Part shown: piece by piece, positions 53,664 through 63,564 of the stretch
How the letters are laid out: every line of letters starts with the position of its first letter
Position numbering within the stretch: the stretch's first letter is position 1
NCBI GenBank assembly: GCA_041394945.1
Contig: JAWKHH010000005.1
Location: 930,001 to 994,000 of the forward strand
Source of the DNA: Bryobacteraceae bacterium
GTDB taxonomy: Bacteria; Acidobacteriota; Terriglobia; Bryobacterales; Bryobacteraceae
DNA: 64,000 bases
Direction of reading: 5' to 3'
Position numbers and translations under genes: made by a program
Notes under the pieces: generated by a model
Databases searched by the model: none
What the model was told of the DNA's origin: nothing
The model's input: the letters and a program-made list of their open reading frames with translations, nothing else

Positions 53664-55427
53664 CTATTTTGACAAAGAGCGCTCCTTCGCCGCATCCTCG
53701 GCCGCGCCTGCCGCGTCGCCGATCTGCCTCCGTGCCGCCGCGCGGTTCCGATAAGCGTTGGCGTACTGCGGGTTCACCTTGATAGCCGCGGTGAAGTCCT
53801 CAATAGCGGCCAGCGGATTGCGCATCCGCAGATGCACGAAGCCTCGCCCGTTCAGCGCAAGCGCATGGCGGGGGTTCAGCTCGACGGCCCGGCTGAGTTC
53901 GCGAAGCGCCTCCGGCCAATCCTCTCGAGCGATCGCCTGCCGGCCGAGCTTGTGGTGATCCTCCGCCGACGCGGCGGGCGCGGCCGGCGTGGGCGCCGGA
54001 GCCGGCTTCACCGGCGGAACGGACTTCGGCGCGGTCGCCACCGGCGGAGGCTGCGGTTTTGGCGCTTCAGCCGCGGGCGCTTCCGCCTTCGGTGATTCGG
54101 CCTTGGGAGGCCGCACCTTGGCGATTTCCGCTTTCGGCGCCGGCTTGGGCGATTCCGGCCGAGCCGCCTTCGCATCCGCGGCCGGCGGCTTTGAACCGGC
54201 CTGATTCCCGATATCGAGCACGCTATCGGCGGTGAGCGCGGACTTTGGCTCTTCGATCAGCTCCGGCGCGCGAGGCGGGTTCTTCTCTCTTGCCAACGCC
54301 AGTTCCACACGTTCCAGGAGTTCACGTGCGTTGTTGTCTGCGGAGTTGAGACGAACGGCTTCGCGGAGGTCGGCCGCTGCCTCGGCGCGGTTGCCAAGCA
54401 GAAAATGCGCGTTCCCGCGTGCCGCCCACGCAAGGGCGTTCTTTGGATCCAGCTCGATCGCTTTCGTGCGGTCAGCGAGGCCGCGGTCATGCAGGCCGAG
54501 CAAGTGATACGATCCGCCGCGCGCCACGTACGCTTCAGGCGAGTCCGGGCGAAGGCGGACCACGTGATCCCGATCCGCCAGCGCCTCCTGATACTGCTTC
54601 AGGCGGGCGAAGACGGAAGCTCGAGCGGCGAGCAACTGCGGGTCATCGGGCCGGATCTTGAGGGCGGCTGTGTAGTCGGCGGCGGCTGCTTCCAGATCGC
54701 CGGCGACATCGTGCGCGCCGCCGCGCAGCGTGTAGACGCGAAGATCCGCGGCGCCATTGGCCGCAACCTTGTCGAGGTCGGCCAGAGCCAGGTCGAACCG
54801 GCCGGTATTTCCGTAGAGCTGCGCCCGTTCGACATAGGCGACCCAGAAATCGGGCTTCTTGAGAATCGCGGAAGTGAGGTCTTCGATCGCGTCCTGCGTT
54901 CGGTTCACCTGCGCTTTTGCCTTCGCCCGCTCGACGTAGGGTTCCGGTGCGTCCAGCCGCAGCCGGATGCCCTCGTCGTAGTCAACGATGGCCTTTTCCC
55001 ACTGGCCCGATGCCGCGTACGCCTTGGCGCGGTTGTTGTAAGTGGCCGATTGCTTCATGCCGAGTTCGATCGCCCGCGAATACGCCGCGACGGCATTCGC
55101 GGCGGCGCCGGACGCGACGAGTGCGTCTCCGCGCGCGGCGTGCGCCTCGGCATCGTCCGGCGACAGGCGCACCGCTTCGTCCAGATCCTTGAGGGCCCCC
55201 GCCGCATCGGCCGACGCCATACGGCAATGCGCGCGTTGGACGTAGGGCAGGTTCCATCCGGGATTGCTCTCGATAATCGCGCCCAGCGCAGCCGTGGCGT
55301 TGTTACAGTCGCCGGCCTGGCGCAGCGCGATCGCTTCGTCGAGGGCGGACTTGGCGCGCCGGTCCTGGGCCGGAGCGTAACCGATGGCCAACAGCGCGGC
55401 CAAGGCATGGGGGAGGTGCCGGCACAT
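53664..55427 (-). CDS. Secreted TPR-repeat protein
   Basis: 587 residues. A signal-like N-terminus is followed by about nine TPR units (for example AAGALKDLDEAVRLSPDDAE, NAVAAYSRAIELGMKQSATY, ALADLDKVAANGAADLRVY) up to residue 385. Next comes a low-complexity linker rich in Pro, Ala, Lys and Glu (about 400-490). Two or three more TPRs close the protein (WPEALRELSRAVELNPRHAL, AIEDFTAAIKVNPQYANAYR). It is a scaffold for protein contacts, probably periplasmic. It lies nine bases upstream of the propeller gene on the same strand. Confidence 0.7.
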   Translation of the reverse strand: MCRHLPHALAALLAIGYAPAQDRRAKSALDEAIALRQAGDCNNATAALGAIIESNPGWNLPYVQRAHCRMASADAAGALKDLDEAVRLSPDDAEAHAARGDALVASGAAANAVAAYSRAIELGMKQSATYNNRAKAYAASGQWEKAIVDYDEGIRLRLDAPEPYVERAKAKAQVNRTQDAIEDLTSAILKKPDFWVAYVERAQLYGNTGRFDLALADLDKVAANGAADLRVYTLRGGAHDVAGDLEAAAADYTAALKIRPDDPQLLAARASVFARLKQYQEALADRDHVVRLRPDSPEAYVARGGSYHLLGLHDRGLADRTKAIELDPKNALAWAARGNAHFLLGNRAEAAADLREAVRLNSADNNARELLERVELALAREKNPPRAPELIEEPKSALTADSVLDIGNQAGSKPPAADAKAARPESPKPAPKAEIAKVRPPKAESPKAEAPAAEAPKPQPPPVATAPKSVPPVKPAPAPTPAAPAASAEDHHKLGRQAIAREDWPEALRELSRAVELNPRHALALNGRGFVHLRMRNPLAAIEDFTAAIKVNPQYANAYRNRAAARRQIGDAAGAAEDAAKERSLSK

Positions 55428-55521
55428 AGCAGTGAAATCAACATTCTAGCGCGCGATGGCAATACTAGAACTTGCGCCCTCCGGAAATCGGCGAGAATGT
55501 ACAGGAACGTAGGACACCCGA

Positions 55522-56091
55522 ATGCCAGCCAAAGTATTGCTCATCATCGGCGACGCAGCCGAAGCGCTCGACACGCTTTACCCGTTTTTCCGCCTGAAGG
55601 AAGCCGGATACGAAGTGACCGTGGCCGGTCCGCAGGCGCGCGTCTATCACCTTGTGATGCATGAAATCCCGCCCGGCTGGGACATCACGCGCGAAGGTCC
55701 CAGCTACCACATGGCTGCCGACGCCGCCTTCGCCGACGTCGATCCTGGCCAGTACATCGGCTTGTTCATCACCGGAGGCCGCGCGCCGGAATACCTCCGG
55801 TACGACCAGCACTTGATGGCGATTACGCGGCACTTCTTCACCGGGAACAAACCGGTGGCGAGCGTGTGCCACGGCGTGGAGATCATCGCCGCCGCCGACG
55901 TGATCCGCGGCAAGCGCGTCGCCACGGTTGCCAAGTGCGCCATGGATGTAACCTTCTCCGGCGGCACGTTCGTGAACGAAGGCTGCGTCCGCGACGGTAA
56001 CCTGGTGAGCGGTCGCACCTGGCACGACAATCACCTTTTCATGCGCGAGTTCATGAAGATGCTCGAGGAGGCTGAGGCGAAGCGATCGTGA
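55522..56091 (+). CDS. DJ-1/PfpI family protein
   Basis: 189 residues. The nucleophile elbow VASVCHGVE has C116-H117, and KVLLIIGDAAEALDTLYPFF and GLFITGGRAPEYLR complete the class I glutamine-amidotransferase-like fold. Members include proteases, deglycases and glyoxalases; the insertion VYHLVMHEIPPGWDITREGP is that of the PfpI/type 1 amidotransferase group. It overlaps the next gene by four bases. Confidence 0.75.
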   Translation: MPAKVLLIIGDAAEALDTLYPFFRLKEAGYEVTVAGPQARVYHLVMHEIPPGWDITREGPSYHMAADAAFADVDPGQYIGLFITGGRAPEYLRYDQHLMAITRHFFTGNKPVASVCHGVEIIAAADVIRGKRVATVAKCAMDVTFSGGTFVNEGCVRDGNLVSGRTWHDNHLFMREFMKMLEEAEAKRS

Positions 56092-56969
56092 CGCGCCGCC
56101 AGTTGCTCTCGCTCGCGGCCGCCGCGCCGGCCCGCCCGGCGGTGCGGCTCTCGATCGGCAACTACGGTATGCAAGGATACGCCGTCGATCACGCCCTCGC
56201 CTTGATCCGGGCGATCGGCTACGACGGCGCCGAGCTGTGTCTGATGCGCGGCTGGCCGAGCGAGCCCGCGATGCTCGACGCCGCCGCCCGTCGCCGCATC
56301 CGCGAGCAGCCGCTGCCGGTTCCCACGCTGCTCGAAAACCTGAACCTCGTCGTGTCCGAAGACGACCACGCCGGCGCGCTTGACCGCATCCGCGCCGCCG
56401 CTGCTCTCGCTCACGACGTCGCGCCGAATGATCCGCCGATCCTGCAGACGGTGCTCGGCGGCGCCGGGCGCTCATGGAACGATGTCAAAGACCGGATGGC
56501 GGCGCGCCTCGCCGATTGGGCGCGCGTGGCCCACGAGAACCGCATCCGGCTCGCCGTGAAGTCGCATTTCGCGAGCGCCTCCGACACTCCGGAGAAACTC
56601 CTCTGGCTGCTGGACCGGGTGCGCAACCCGGCCCTCAGCGCCATCTACGACTACGGCCACTTCCAGTTGCTTGGCCTCGACCTCGGCGCCACTCTCGACG
56701 CCCTGCTTCCGCGCGCCTCCTTCGTCACGGTGAAGGACAGCCGGCTCGCCGCCGGCAACAAGGCGCAGTTCCTCCTCCCGGGCGACGGAACCATCGATTA
56801 CCCGGACTATTTCCGGCGTTTGAAGACCGCAAACTACCAGGGGTGGATTCTCGCCGAAGTCAGCCGCCAGTTGCAGACCGCGCCGGGTTACGACGCCGAG
56901 GCCGCGGCGCGCAGGTCATACCGGGCGATGTCGCAAGCTCTGCGAACGGCCGGACTTCGCGCCGTCTAG
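56088..56969 (+). CDS. Sugar phosphate isomerase/epimerase-like TIM-barrel protein
   Basis: 293 residues from a GTG overlapping the DJ-1 stop. A short Tat- or Sec-like N-terminus (MTRRQLLSLAAAAPARP) precedes an AP-endonuclease-2-type barrel: LSIGNYGMQGYAVDHALALI, GYDGAELCLMRG, ENRIRLAVKSHFAS, AIYDYGHFQLLG, FVTVKDSRLA and GWILAEVSRQL. Metal-binding residues expected in this family (Glu/Asp/His) sit at strand ends, including H in KSHF and D in YDYGH. It probably acts on an exported sugar or polyol. Confidence 0.7.
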   Translation: MTRRQLLSLAAAAPARPAVRLSIGNYGMQGYAVDHALALIRAIGYDGAELCLMRGWPSEPAMLDAAARRRIREQPLPVPTLLENLNLVVSEDDHAGALDRIRAAAALAHDVAPNDPPILQTVLGGAGRSWNDVKDRMAARLADWARVAHENRIRLAVKSHFASASDTPEKLLWLLDRVRNPALSAIYDYGHFQLLGLDLGATLDALLPRASFVTVKDSRLAAGNKAQFLLPGDGTIDYPDYFRRLKTANYQGWILAEVSRQLQTAPGYDAEAAARRSYRAMSQALRTAGLRAV

Positions 56970-58780
56970 CTCTGCAGAACCACCAGGGTCAGGTCGTCCC
57001 CCAGGTCCCGCCCGTCCACGAATGACCGCACCGAATCCACCACCGCGTGAATAATTCCGTCCGGGCCGGACCCGGCATGCACGCGGCACACATTCGCCAG
57101 CCCTGCTTCGCCGAACGCCTCGCCGTCGTCCCGCTCGGCTTCCACCACGCCGTCCGTGTAGGTCACCAGCATCGCGCCCTCCGGCAGCGCGCGCTCATGC
57201 TCCTGATACTCCGCGGCCGGGAACAAACCGATCGGTAGCCCGCCCTCGTCGAGCCATGTTTCCACGCCGCCGGCGATCAGAAGCGCCGGACAGTGCCCGG
57301 CATTCGCCCAGCGCAAGCGCCGGTCGTTCGAATCGTATTCGGCCCAGAACAACGTCACGAACGTATTGGACGGGCTGTGCCGGTACACATCGCGATTCAA
57401 CCGCCGCAGCATCGCCGCCGGGGACGGACGTTCGCCGTTCCGCCCCTCGATCATCGTCCGCACCATCGCCTGCACGTTCGACATCATCAATGCCGCGGGC
57501 ACGCCCTTGCCGCTTACGTCGGCGCAGAGCAGACCCACGCGCCCGTCTCCCAGGTCGATCACGTCGTAGATATCGCCGCTAACCCGCCGCGCCGGAAAGC
57601 AAACCGCCGCCAGCCGGGCATTGGCGATCACCGGCAGCCGCGCCGGCAGAAGCGATTCCTGCATCTGCCTTGCCACGCGGATCTCTTCCTCCAGCCGTTC
57701 GTTCTCCTTCGTCCTGGCGATCAATTGATGAATCGACTCTGCCATCCGGTTGAAACTCTCGCCCACTCGCCCGAGCTGATCGTCGCGATACACCCGGATG
57801 CGATGCGCAAGGTTGCCGGCGCCGAACTGCTCGGCGGCCTCCGAAAGTACGTTCACCGAATACACGATGCGCCGCGCCAAGCGGAACGCCAGCCAGGCCG
57901 CAATCAACTCGAGCACCAGAAACGCTCCGGCGATGATGCCCATCGCCGCGATCCACACGCGCTGCTGGCTGCCGAAGTACGTCAATTGTTCCCATGTGGT
58001 GGCGGCGTTCGGCTTCACTCGGAATAGCGTTCTGCCGTGGGATTCGCCGGTTTGCCAGGAGTACCCGAAGGCGGTTGCCGGAATACCGTTCGGGAAGCGT
58101 CCAACCAGATTGAACCAGGCGATCGCCGGTAGACTGGGGCGTCCGCGGCGAGGCTCGCCGGGAACCGCTCCCGGCGGCGGGCCGCCGTTGAACGGCGGAA
58201 CGTCAACCTCGATCTCGGAGGCCTGGGCGATGCTCGCCGCAAGCCTGTCGTCGATGACGGTTTCCGCGAGGACCTCCACGCGGCAAAGCCCCTGGTCAAG
58301 ACGGGAGAAGGCGCGGATTGACGGCGTCCCATCGTCGAAAACCACGCCGGCGAACTCGTCCGCCGTGAGCCATGCGGGAATCTCGAACGGAGAGCCGGGA
58401 GGAAACACGCGTGTCGTTACGGCGCCTTTGTCGTCGCGGCAGGCGGTGCGCGTTCGGATTCCACCGCGGCTCGATGGGGGAGGCGGCGGCGCTTCGCCGG
58501 CGGAGGCCGGCCGCGGAGGCGGGGGCGGCGCCGGCCGAAGCGCATTGGCGGCGGCGAAGCGGGCGAACAGGTCCGCGCGATTCCCCGTCATCCGGACCAC
58601 AAGCGCCACCTGGCGCTCCACCGTGTTGATGGCCGTCCGAATGAGGATCATGTTGAAGGCGATATAGGCAAAGGCGCCGGTGAGCAGCGCCGCAACGCCC
58701 GCCCCGAGCAGGTAGGTGAACGCCAACTGCGCGCGGACGCGCCGGTGCCACGGGACCGGATTGTTCACCGGTTCATTCAT
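56966..58780 (-). CDS. HAMP-SpoIIE (PP2C-type) serine phosphatase, RsbU-like
   Basis: About 604 residues. A first membrane helix (residues 14-42), an extracytoplasmic sensor region with a proline-rich stretch (PPPPPRPASAGEAPPPPPSS), a second helix near 275-300 and a HAMP domain (RIVYSVNVLSEAAEQFGAG). A coiled coil (NERLEEEIRVARQMQESLLP) leads into the SpoIIE phosphatase with GDIYDVIDLGDGRVGLLCAD and YTDGVVEAERDDGEAFG metal aspartates. Such proteins dephosphorylate anti-sigma-antagonists in partner-switching. No RsbV/W homologue is adjacent. It is convergent with the TIM-barrel gene, overlapping by four bases. Confidence 0.82.
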   Translation of the reverse strand: MNEPVNNPVPWHRRVRAQLAFTYLLGAGVAALLTGAFAYIAFNMILIRTAINTVERQVALVVRMTGNRADLFARFAAANALRPAPPPPPRPASAGEAPPPPPSSRGGIRTRTACRDDKGAVTTRVFPPGSPFEIPAWLTADEFAGVVFDDGTPSIRAFSRLDQGLCRVEVLAETVIDDRLAASIAQASEIEVDVPPFNGGPPPGAVPGEPRRGRPSLPAIAWFNLVGRFPNGIPATAFGYSWQTGESHGRTLFRVKPNAATTWEQLTYFGSQQRVWIAAMGIIAGAFLVLELIAAWLAFRLARRIVYSVNVLSEAAEQFGAGNLAHRIRVYRDDQLGRVGESFNRMAESIHQLIARTKENERLEEEIRVARQMQESLLPARLPVIANARLAAVCFPARRVSGDIYDVIDLGDGRVGLLCADVSGKGVPAALMMSNVQAMVRTMIEGRNGERPSPAAMLRRLNRDVYRHSPSNTFVTLFWAEYDSNDRRLRWANAGHCPALLIAGGVETWLDEGGLPIGLFPAAEYQEHERALPEGAMLVTYTDGVVEAERDDGEAFGEAGLANVCRVHAGSGPDGIIHAVVDSVRSFVDGRDLGDDLTLVVLQS

Positions 58781-58889
58781 GCTGCTGTCATCTGCCGCCA
58801 AGGCTTAGTGGGAGTAGAGCGCGTATCCTCGCGATCCGTGCCATTCTCCCAATTGGATCGATGCTCCTTCAACCCGATCATAGCGGAAG

Positions 58890-59624
58890 ATGGTCTTCCT
58901 ACTCGTGCTGGCGGCAGGGACCCTTCTGGCGCAGGAGAAGCCCCCCGAGCCCAAATCCGCGCGGGTTGCGATGGAAGAGGCGCTCGAACGGCAGAGGGTA
59001 TCGATTTCCAGGCAGCGCGAATCCGTGCGCAGGCAGGTGGATGGCGCCGTGCCCGGCGATCCGGGCGGGTTCACAATTCCCTGGTCGAAGAACAAGGATG
59101 GCCGTTTCCTGGAACCGCCTGCTCCCATCCAACCCCTCTCCATACCGCCGCCGGGAACAGCCGTGGAGCCGCTCGAGCCCGACAACAGCCCCGCACCCGC
59201 CGGACCTGTACCGTCGCGCACTACCGCCGCCTCCGGCTGCCTCCCGATGCTGCCCTCCGTGCTGGACCCTGTGATCCAAACTGCCGCCACCCGCAACGGC
59301 TACCCGGCGGGGATCCTGCGGTCCGTTATCGCGCGTGAGTCCGCCTTTGACCCGTGCGCCGTCTCGACGAAAGGCGCGCTCGGCCTGATGCAGCTCATGC
59401 CCGCCACGGCCACCTGGCTTGGCGTCGACGATCCGTTCGATCCCGTGCAAAGCATCGAGGCCGGCGCTCGATACCTCGGGCAATTGCTCGGCCGCTACGG
59501 CGGCGATTGGCGCCGGGCGCTCGGCGCCTACAACGCTGGACCCTCCGTTGTCGATCAATACGGCGGCGTGCCGCCGTACGCCGAAACAACGCGATTCGTT
59601 GAAAATGTTCTGAACGGCCAATAG
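58890..59624 (+). CDS. Lytic transglycosylase (SLT domain)
   Basis: 244 residues with a signal peptide (1-14). After a variable linker the SLT domain starts near residue 120 with the catalytic Glu in IARES (E150), ALGLMQLMPATA and AYNAGPSVVDQYGG. It cleaves the MurNAc-GlcNAc bond with formation of a 1,6-anhydro ring in the periplasm. No secretion-system genes are adjacent, so it is probably a housekeeping wall enzyme. Confidence 0.85.
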   Translation: MVFLLVLAAGTLLAQEKPPEPKSARVAMEEALERQRVSISRQRESVRRQVDGAVPGDPGGFTIPWSKNKDGRFLEPPAPIQPLSIPPPGTAVEPLEPDNSPAPAGPVPSRTTAASGCLPMLPSVLDPVIQTAATRNGYPAGILRSVIARESAFDPCAVSTKGALGLMQLMPATATWLGVDDPFDPVQSIEAGARYLGQLLGRYGGDWRRALGAYNAGPSVVDQYGGVPPYAETTRFVENVLNGQ

Positions 59625-59651
59625 CCGCCGTGCTCAGGCTACGATGGTCCG

Positions 59652-60881
59652 ATGTCCGGATCGCCGCTGCCGAACCGAGCCGTCATCGGCCTCGTGGCGC
59701 TGCGGCTCGCCTCCACCACCATCAACTACGTTGATCGCCAGGTGCTCTCCGTGCTCGCGCCCACCATCCGCGACGAGTTCGGGCTCAGCAACTCCCAGTA
59801 CGCCGCGATCCTGAACGCGTTCATGATCACCTACGCCGTGGCCATGCCCCTGATGGGCGCATTCTTGGACCGGTTGGGCGTCGGCCGCGGACTCACGCTT
59901 TCGGTCGCCGCGTGGTCCATCGCCGGAATGGCGACGTCGCTCGCCCGCGGCCCGGTCAGCCTCGGCGCGCTTCGCTCCGCGCTCGCCATCGGCGAATCGG
60001 GCGCATGGCCGGCATTCGCCAAGGCCGTCGCCACGTGGGTGCCGGCGCAGTGGCGCACGCTCGCCATTGGCGTCTGCAACAGCGGCTCCAGCATGGGCGC
60101 CATGATCGCGCCGCCGCTCGTCGTCTTCATCACGAAGCTCTACGGTTGGCGCGGCGCGTTCCTCGTCACCGGCGCCGCCGGTCTGCTGTGGGTCCTCGCG
60201 TTCCAGTTGTTCCAGCGCCGCTACGGGGCTTTGCGTGAAGGCGCGGCCGCCAGTGCGAACCGCGTCCCGTGGCGCGTCCTGCTGCGCTACCGCAAGACGT
60301 GGGCGATCTTCGTCTGCCGCTTCCTCGCAGACCCGATCTGGTACTTCTACGTCTTTTGGATCCCCGAGTTCCTCACCCGGGAGCGCGGGCTCGATCTCGC
60401 CGGCATCGGCGCCGTCGCCTGGGTTCCTTTCCTCGCCGCCGACGCATCGAACTTCGGTACCGGGTTCCTCGCTCAGCGCCTGGAGCGCGCCGGCTGGAGC
60501 GTGAACCGCACGCGCAAGACGCTCATGGCCGTCAGCGCGGCGCTCACACCCATCGGGGTCGCGGCCGCCTATTCGCAATCGCTTTTCTGGACGATGTTTT
60601 TCATCTGCGCGGCGATCATGGTGTGGATGATGTGGTCCGTCTCCGTGCACACGCTGGCGGCGGACTGTTTCCCGCCGCGCGCGGTGGCGTCGGCCTACGG
60701 CTTCGGCGGCGCCGGATCAACCGTCGGATCCGTGATCAGTATCTGGCTCGTCGGGCGCACGCTCGACATCGCGCACAGCTACACGCCCGTGTTCATCGGG
60801 CTCGCGCTTTTGATGCCGTGCGCGTTTGCGATCGGCGCCGCGCTGCTCGGCCGCATCGAACCGGTCGATCTGGAAGCTTGA
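59652..60881 (+). CDS. MFS transporter, anion:cation symporter (hexuronate-like) type
   Basis: 409 residues, twelve helices. TTINYVDRQVLSVLAPTIRD and FGLSNSQYAAILNAFMITYA are typical of the ACS family (ExuT/GarP-like), as are GESGAWPAFAKAVATWVPA and RKTWAIFVCRFLADPIWYFY. Family members import sugar acids with protons. The short N-terminus and the D in helix 1 (YVDRQ) are conserved. The CRTAC1 gene starts 20 bases downstream and may be cotranscribed. Confidence 0.78.
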   Translation: MSGSPLPNRAVIGLVALRLASTTINYVDRQVLSVLAPTIRDEFGLSNSQYAAILNAFMITYAVAMPLMGAFLDRLGVGRGLTLSVAAWSIAGMATSLARGPVSLGALRSALAIGESGAWPAFAKAVATWVPAQWRTLAIGVCNSGSSMGAMIAPPLVVFITKLYGWRGAFLVTGAAGLLWVLAFQLFQRRYGALREGAAASANRVPWRVLLRYRKTWAIFVCRFLADPIWYFYVFWIPEFLTRERGLDLAGIGAVAWVPFLAADASNFGTGFLAQRLERAGWSVNRTRKTLMAVSAALTPIGVAAAYSQSLFWTMFFICAAIMVWMMWSVSVHTLAADCFPPRAVASAYGFGGAGSTVGSVISIWLVGRTLDIAHSYTPVFIGLALLMPCAFAIGAALLGRIEPVDLEA

Positions 60882-60901
60882 CGCTATACTTCAGGCAGAG
60901 C

Positions 60902-62611
60902 ATGACACTGCGAATGGCCGCCATCGCGGCGATGATCTCGATCCCGGTTTGGGCGCAGGGCGTCTCCGGGCGGGCCGTGCGCGCCATGCCGCGCGGCAAA
61001 CCTTCCGGCATACCGTTCCTCGCCAAGTTCACCGATGTCGCCGGTGCTTCCGGACTTACCCACCGCACCGTCTACGGCAGCGACGAAAAGAAGACCTATA
61101 TCCTCGAGACCGTGGGGTGCGGCGTCGCCCTCATCGACTACGACGGCGATGGACTGCTCGATATCTTCGTACTTACTGGCACGCTCCTCGGCGGAGACCC
61201 CGCTGGCAATTCCAACCGCCTGTACCGGAACCTCGGCGATGGACGCTTCGCCGACGTTACCGAAAAGGCCGGCCTCAAGCGGAGTGGCTGGTCCGGCTCG
61301 GTCACCGCGGGCGACTACGATAACGACGGGCGCGTCGACTTATTCGTCACTTACTGGGGTCAGAACGTGCTCTACCGTAACAATGGCGACGGGACGTTCG
61401 AGGACCGGTCAGCCGAGGCGGGCTTCGCGGGCGCGCCCCGGCGATACGGATCCGGAGCGACGTTTCTCGACTACGACCGCGACGGCGACCTCGATCTGTT
61501 CGTCGCCAACTACCTCGATCTCCACCTCGACCAGATCCCCAAACCGGGCGCGTCGGCCAACTGCAACTGGAAGGGCATTCCGGTGAACTGCGGTCCGCGC
61601 GGGCTGCCGACAGCCAAGAACGCGCTCTACCGCAACGATGCCGGTGTCTTCAAGGATGTCTCGGAGGCGTCCGGAGTCGGCGCCGCCGGCGGCAGCTACG
61701 GGATGACCGCCGTGGCGGCTGACTTCGACAACGACGGCTGGGTCGACATCTACATCGCATGCGATTCCACGCCGAGCTTCTTCTTCAAGAACAACGGCGA
61801 CGGCACGTTCGCCGAAACGGGCCTCGAGCGCGGCGTGGCCTTGAACGAAGACGGCATGGAACAGGCCGGCATGGGCCTGGGTATCGGCGACTACAATCTC
61901 GACGGCCAGCTCGATATCTTCAAGACCCACTTCGCCGACGACACGAATATCCTCTATAAGAACGACGGCAAGGGCAACTTCGAAGACGTTACGATCTCGG
62001 CCGGCCTGGGCGTGGAAACGCGCTATGTCGCCTGGGGCGCCGCGATCACGGACCTCGACAACGACGGCCTGCCGGACCTGTTTGCGGTAACCGGCGCCGT
62101 CTACCCGGAGATCGAGAAGAAGCTCCCCGCCTATCCATTCCGGACCCCGCGGATCGTCTTCCGCAATCTCGGGGGCGGGAAGTTCGAGGAACTCCTCGAC
62201 GAGGCCGGCCCCGGCATCTCTGCCCCGCACGCCAGCCGCGGCGCCGCCTTTGGCGACATCGACAACGACGGCGATATCGACGCCGTGATCGTAAACCTCG
62301 GTGAGCCGCCGTCGCTGCTGCGCAACGATCTGAAGGCGCCGGACCGCAACTGGCTGCTCGTCGAGCTCGAAGGGACGAAGAGCAACCGGTTCGCGCTAGG
62401 CGCTATCGTGACGGCGAAATACGCGGGCAAGACGCAGGCGCGCGCCGTGCTGGGCCAGTCCAGCTTCTATTCGGTGGACGACCGCCGCGTTCACTTTGGG
62501 CTGGGCGCGGCGGAGACCGTGGATCTCGAGATCCGCTGGCCCACCGGCAAGGTGCGGAAGGTTGCCGGGGTAAAACCACGGCAGATCCTGAAAGTGCGCG
62601 AGGCGGAGTAG
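60902..62611 (+). CDS. CRTAC1-like secreted protein (FG-GAP/VCBS repeats with ASPIC/UnbV domain)
   Basis: 569 residues with a signal peptide. Seven or so FG-GAP/VCBS units carry calcium-binding loops: DYDGDGLLDIFV, DYDNDGRVDLFV, DYDRDGDLDLFV, DFDNDGWVDIYI, DYNLDGQLDIFK, DLDNDGLPDLFA and DIDNDGDIDAVI. The C-terminal ASPIC/UnbV domain follows (FALGAIVTAKYAGKTQARAV, RRVHFGLGAAETVDLEIRWP). ATG 60902 is preferred, as the longer upstream frame runs antisense-like through the MFS gene. These proteins are abundant in Acidobacteria and probably bind surface glycans. Confidence 0.82.
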   Translation: MTLRMAAIAAMISIPVWAQGVSGRAVRAMPRGKPSGIPFLAKFTDVAGASGLTHRTVYGSDEKKTYILETVGCGVALIDYDGDGLLDIFVLTGTLLGGDPAGNSNRLYRNLGDGRFADVTEKAGLKRSGWSGSVTAGDYDNDGRVDLFVTYWGQNVLYRNNGDGTFEDRSAEAGFAGAPRRYGSGATFLDYDRDGDLDLFVANYLDLHLDQIPKPGASANCNWKGIPVNCGPRGLPTAKNALYRNDAGVFKDVSEASGVGAAGGSYGMTAVAADFDNDGWVDIYIACDSTPSFFFKNNGDGTFAETGLERGVALNEDGMEQAGMGLGIGDYNLDGQLDIFKTHFADDTNILYKNDGKGNFEDVTISAGLGVETRYVAWGAAITDLDNDGLPDLFAVTGAVYPEIEKKLPAYPFRTPRIVFRNLGGGKFEELLDEAGPGISAPHASRGAAFGDIDNDGDIDAVIVNLGEPPSLLRNDLKAPDRNWLLVELEGTKSNRFALGAIVTAKYAGKTQARAVLGQSSFYSVDDRRVHFGLGAAETVDLEIRWPTGKVRKVAGVKPRQILKVREAE

Positions 62612-62628
62612 CCGCCGCGCGCCTCAGC

Positions 62629-63552
62629 CTACGGCGACGGTGCCTCCGCCGGCTTGACGCGCACGTCGATCCCCGGCGCAGAAAGCAACTCGAACCCGGC
62701 CGTCGCGATCTGGACACGTCCACCGGATGCGTCCACCGCCTCGAGGATCCGGCGGAACAATTTGTCTTTCGTCGACCGCCGCTGCCGGTAGTCGACCACG
62801 TAGCGCAGCGTGTATTCGATCCAGTTCTCGTCGCACCGGATCGTGATCATCGGATCGATCCGCGCCTCTTCGATCCGGTACTTGCGCGCCACGTTGATCC
62901 ACGCCTCGCGCGACTGGCGGGCGTACTCGCCCACCGTCTGCTCCACCACTCCCTGCAGCAGATCGGACGCATGCCGCCAGTCGGACCCGTACCGCACCGG
63001 AAACACGATCTCGTCCCACAGGAACGGAAAATCGGCCGAGTAGTTGAACACCGGCTCCTTGAACACGAAGCTGTTGGCCACGCGCACGATGCGGCCGTTG
63101 TACAGATCGCCCTTCACCCAATCCCCCACTTCCATCAGTGTGGTTCGCAACAGGCTCACGTCGATCACGTCGCCGCGTATGCCGCCCACTTGCACGCGGT
63201 CTCCCGCGCGATAGAAGTTGCCGAACGAAACCGCCACCCATCCGGCGAAACTCGCGATCACCTCCTGCAGCGCGAAAGCGATCCCCGCTCCCGCCACGCC
63301 GAAGGCTACCGTCAGCCCCGTCAGGCGGTCGCTGAATGTCGCCAGCAGCAGCGCCGCCGCCAGCAGCCAACTCAGGAAACTCACCGCCTTCCGCGCCGTG
63401 TACCGTGCGTCGCTGTCGGCGACGTACATCGTCACCGAACGCAGGATCAGGCGCGAGATCGCGAAGATGACCGCCAGTCCGAACAGCGCCCGCAGCATGT
63501 TCGCCACAACCGGATCGTTGAGCCAATGCGACCATGTTCGCCAAAGCTCCAC
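62629..63552 (-). CDS. Small-conductance mechanosensitive channel family protein (MscS-like)
   Basis: 307 residues, three to four helices. The pore helix VAFGVAGAGIAFALQEVIAS carries the Gly/Ala pattern of MscS TM3, followed by FGNFYRAGDRVQVGGIRGDV and LRTTLMEVG of the beta domain. The cytoplasmic part (to residue 270) forms the vestibule. It releases osmolytes on hypo-osmotic shock. Convergent with the CRTAC1 gene. Confidence 0.85.
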   Translation of the reverse strand: MELWRTWSHWLNDPVVANMLRALFGLAVIFAISRLILRSVTMYVADSDARYTARKAVSFLSWLLAAALLLATFSDRLTGLTVAFGVAGAGIAFALQEVIASFAGWVAVSFGNFYRAGDRVQVGGIRGDVIDVSLLRTTLMEVGDWVKGDLYNGRIVRVANSFVFKEPVFNYSADFPFLWDEIVFPVRYGSDWRHASDLLQGVVEQTVGEYARQSREAWINVARKYRIEEARIDPMITIRCDENWIEYTLRYVVDYRQRRSTKDKLFRRILEAVDASGGRVQIATAGFELLSAPGIDVRVKPAEAPSP

Positions 63553-63564
63553 GACCGAATCATC

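Noticed and set aside
60269..60901. N-terminal extension of the CRTAC1 protein through the MFS gene
   Set aside because: The upstream part is Arg/Pro-rich shadow sequence. A proper signal peptide begins at ATG 60902, just after the MFS stop.
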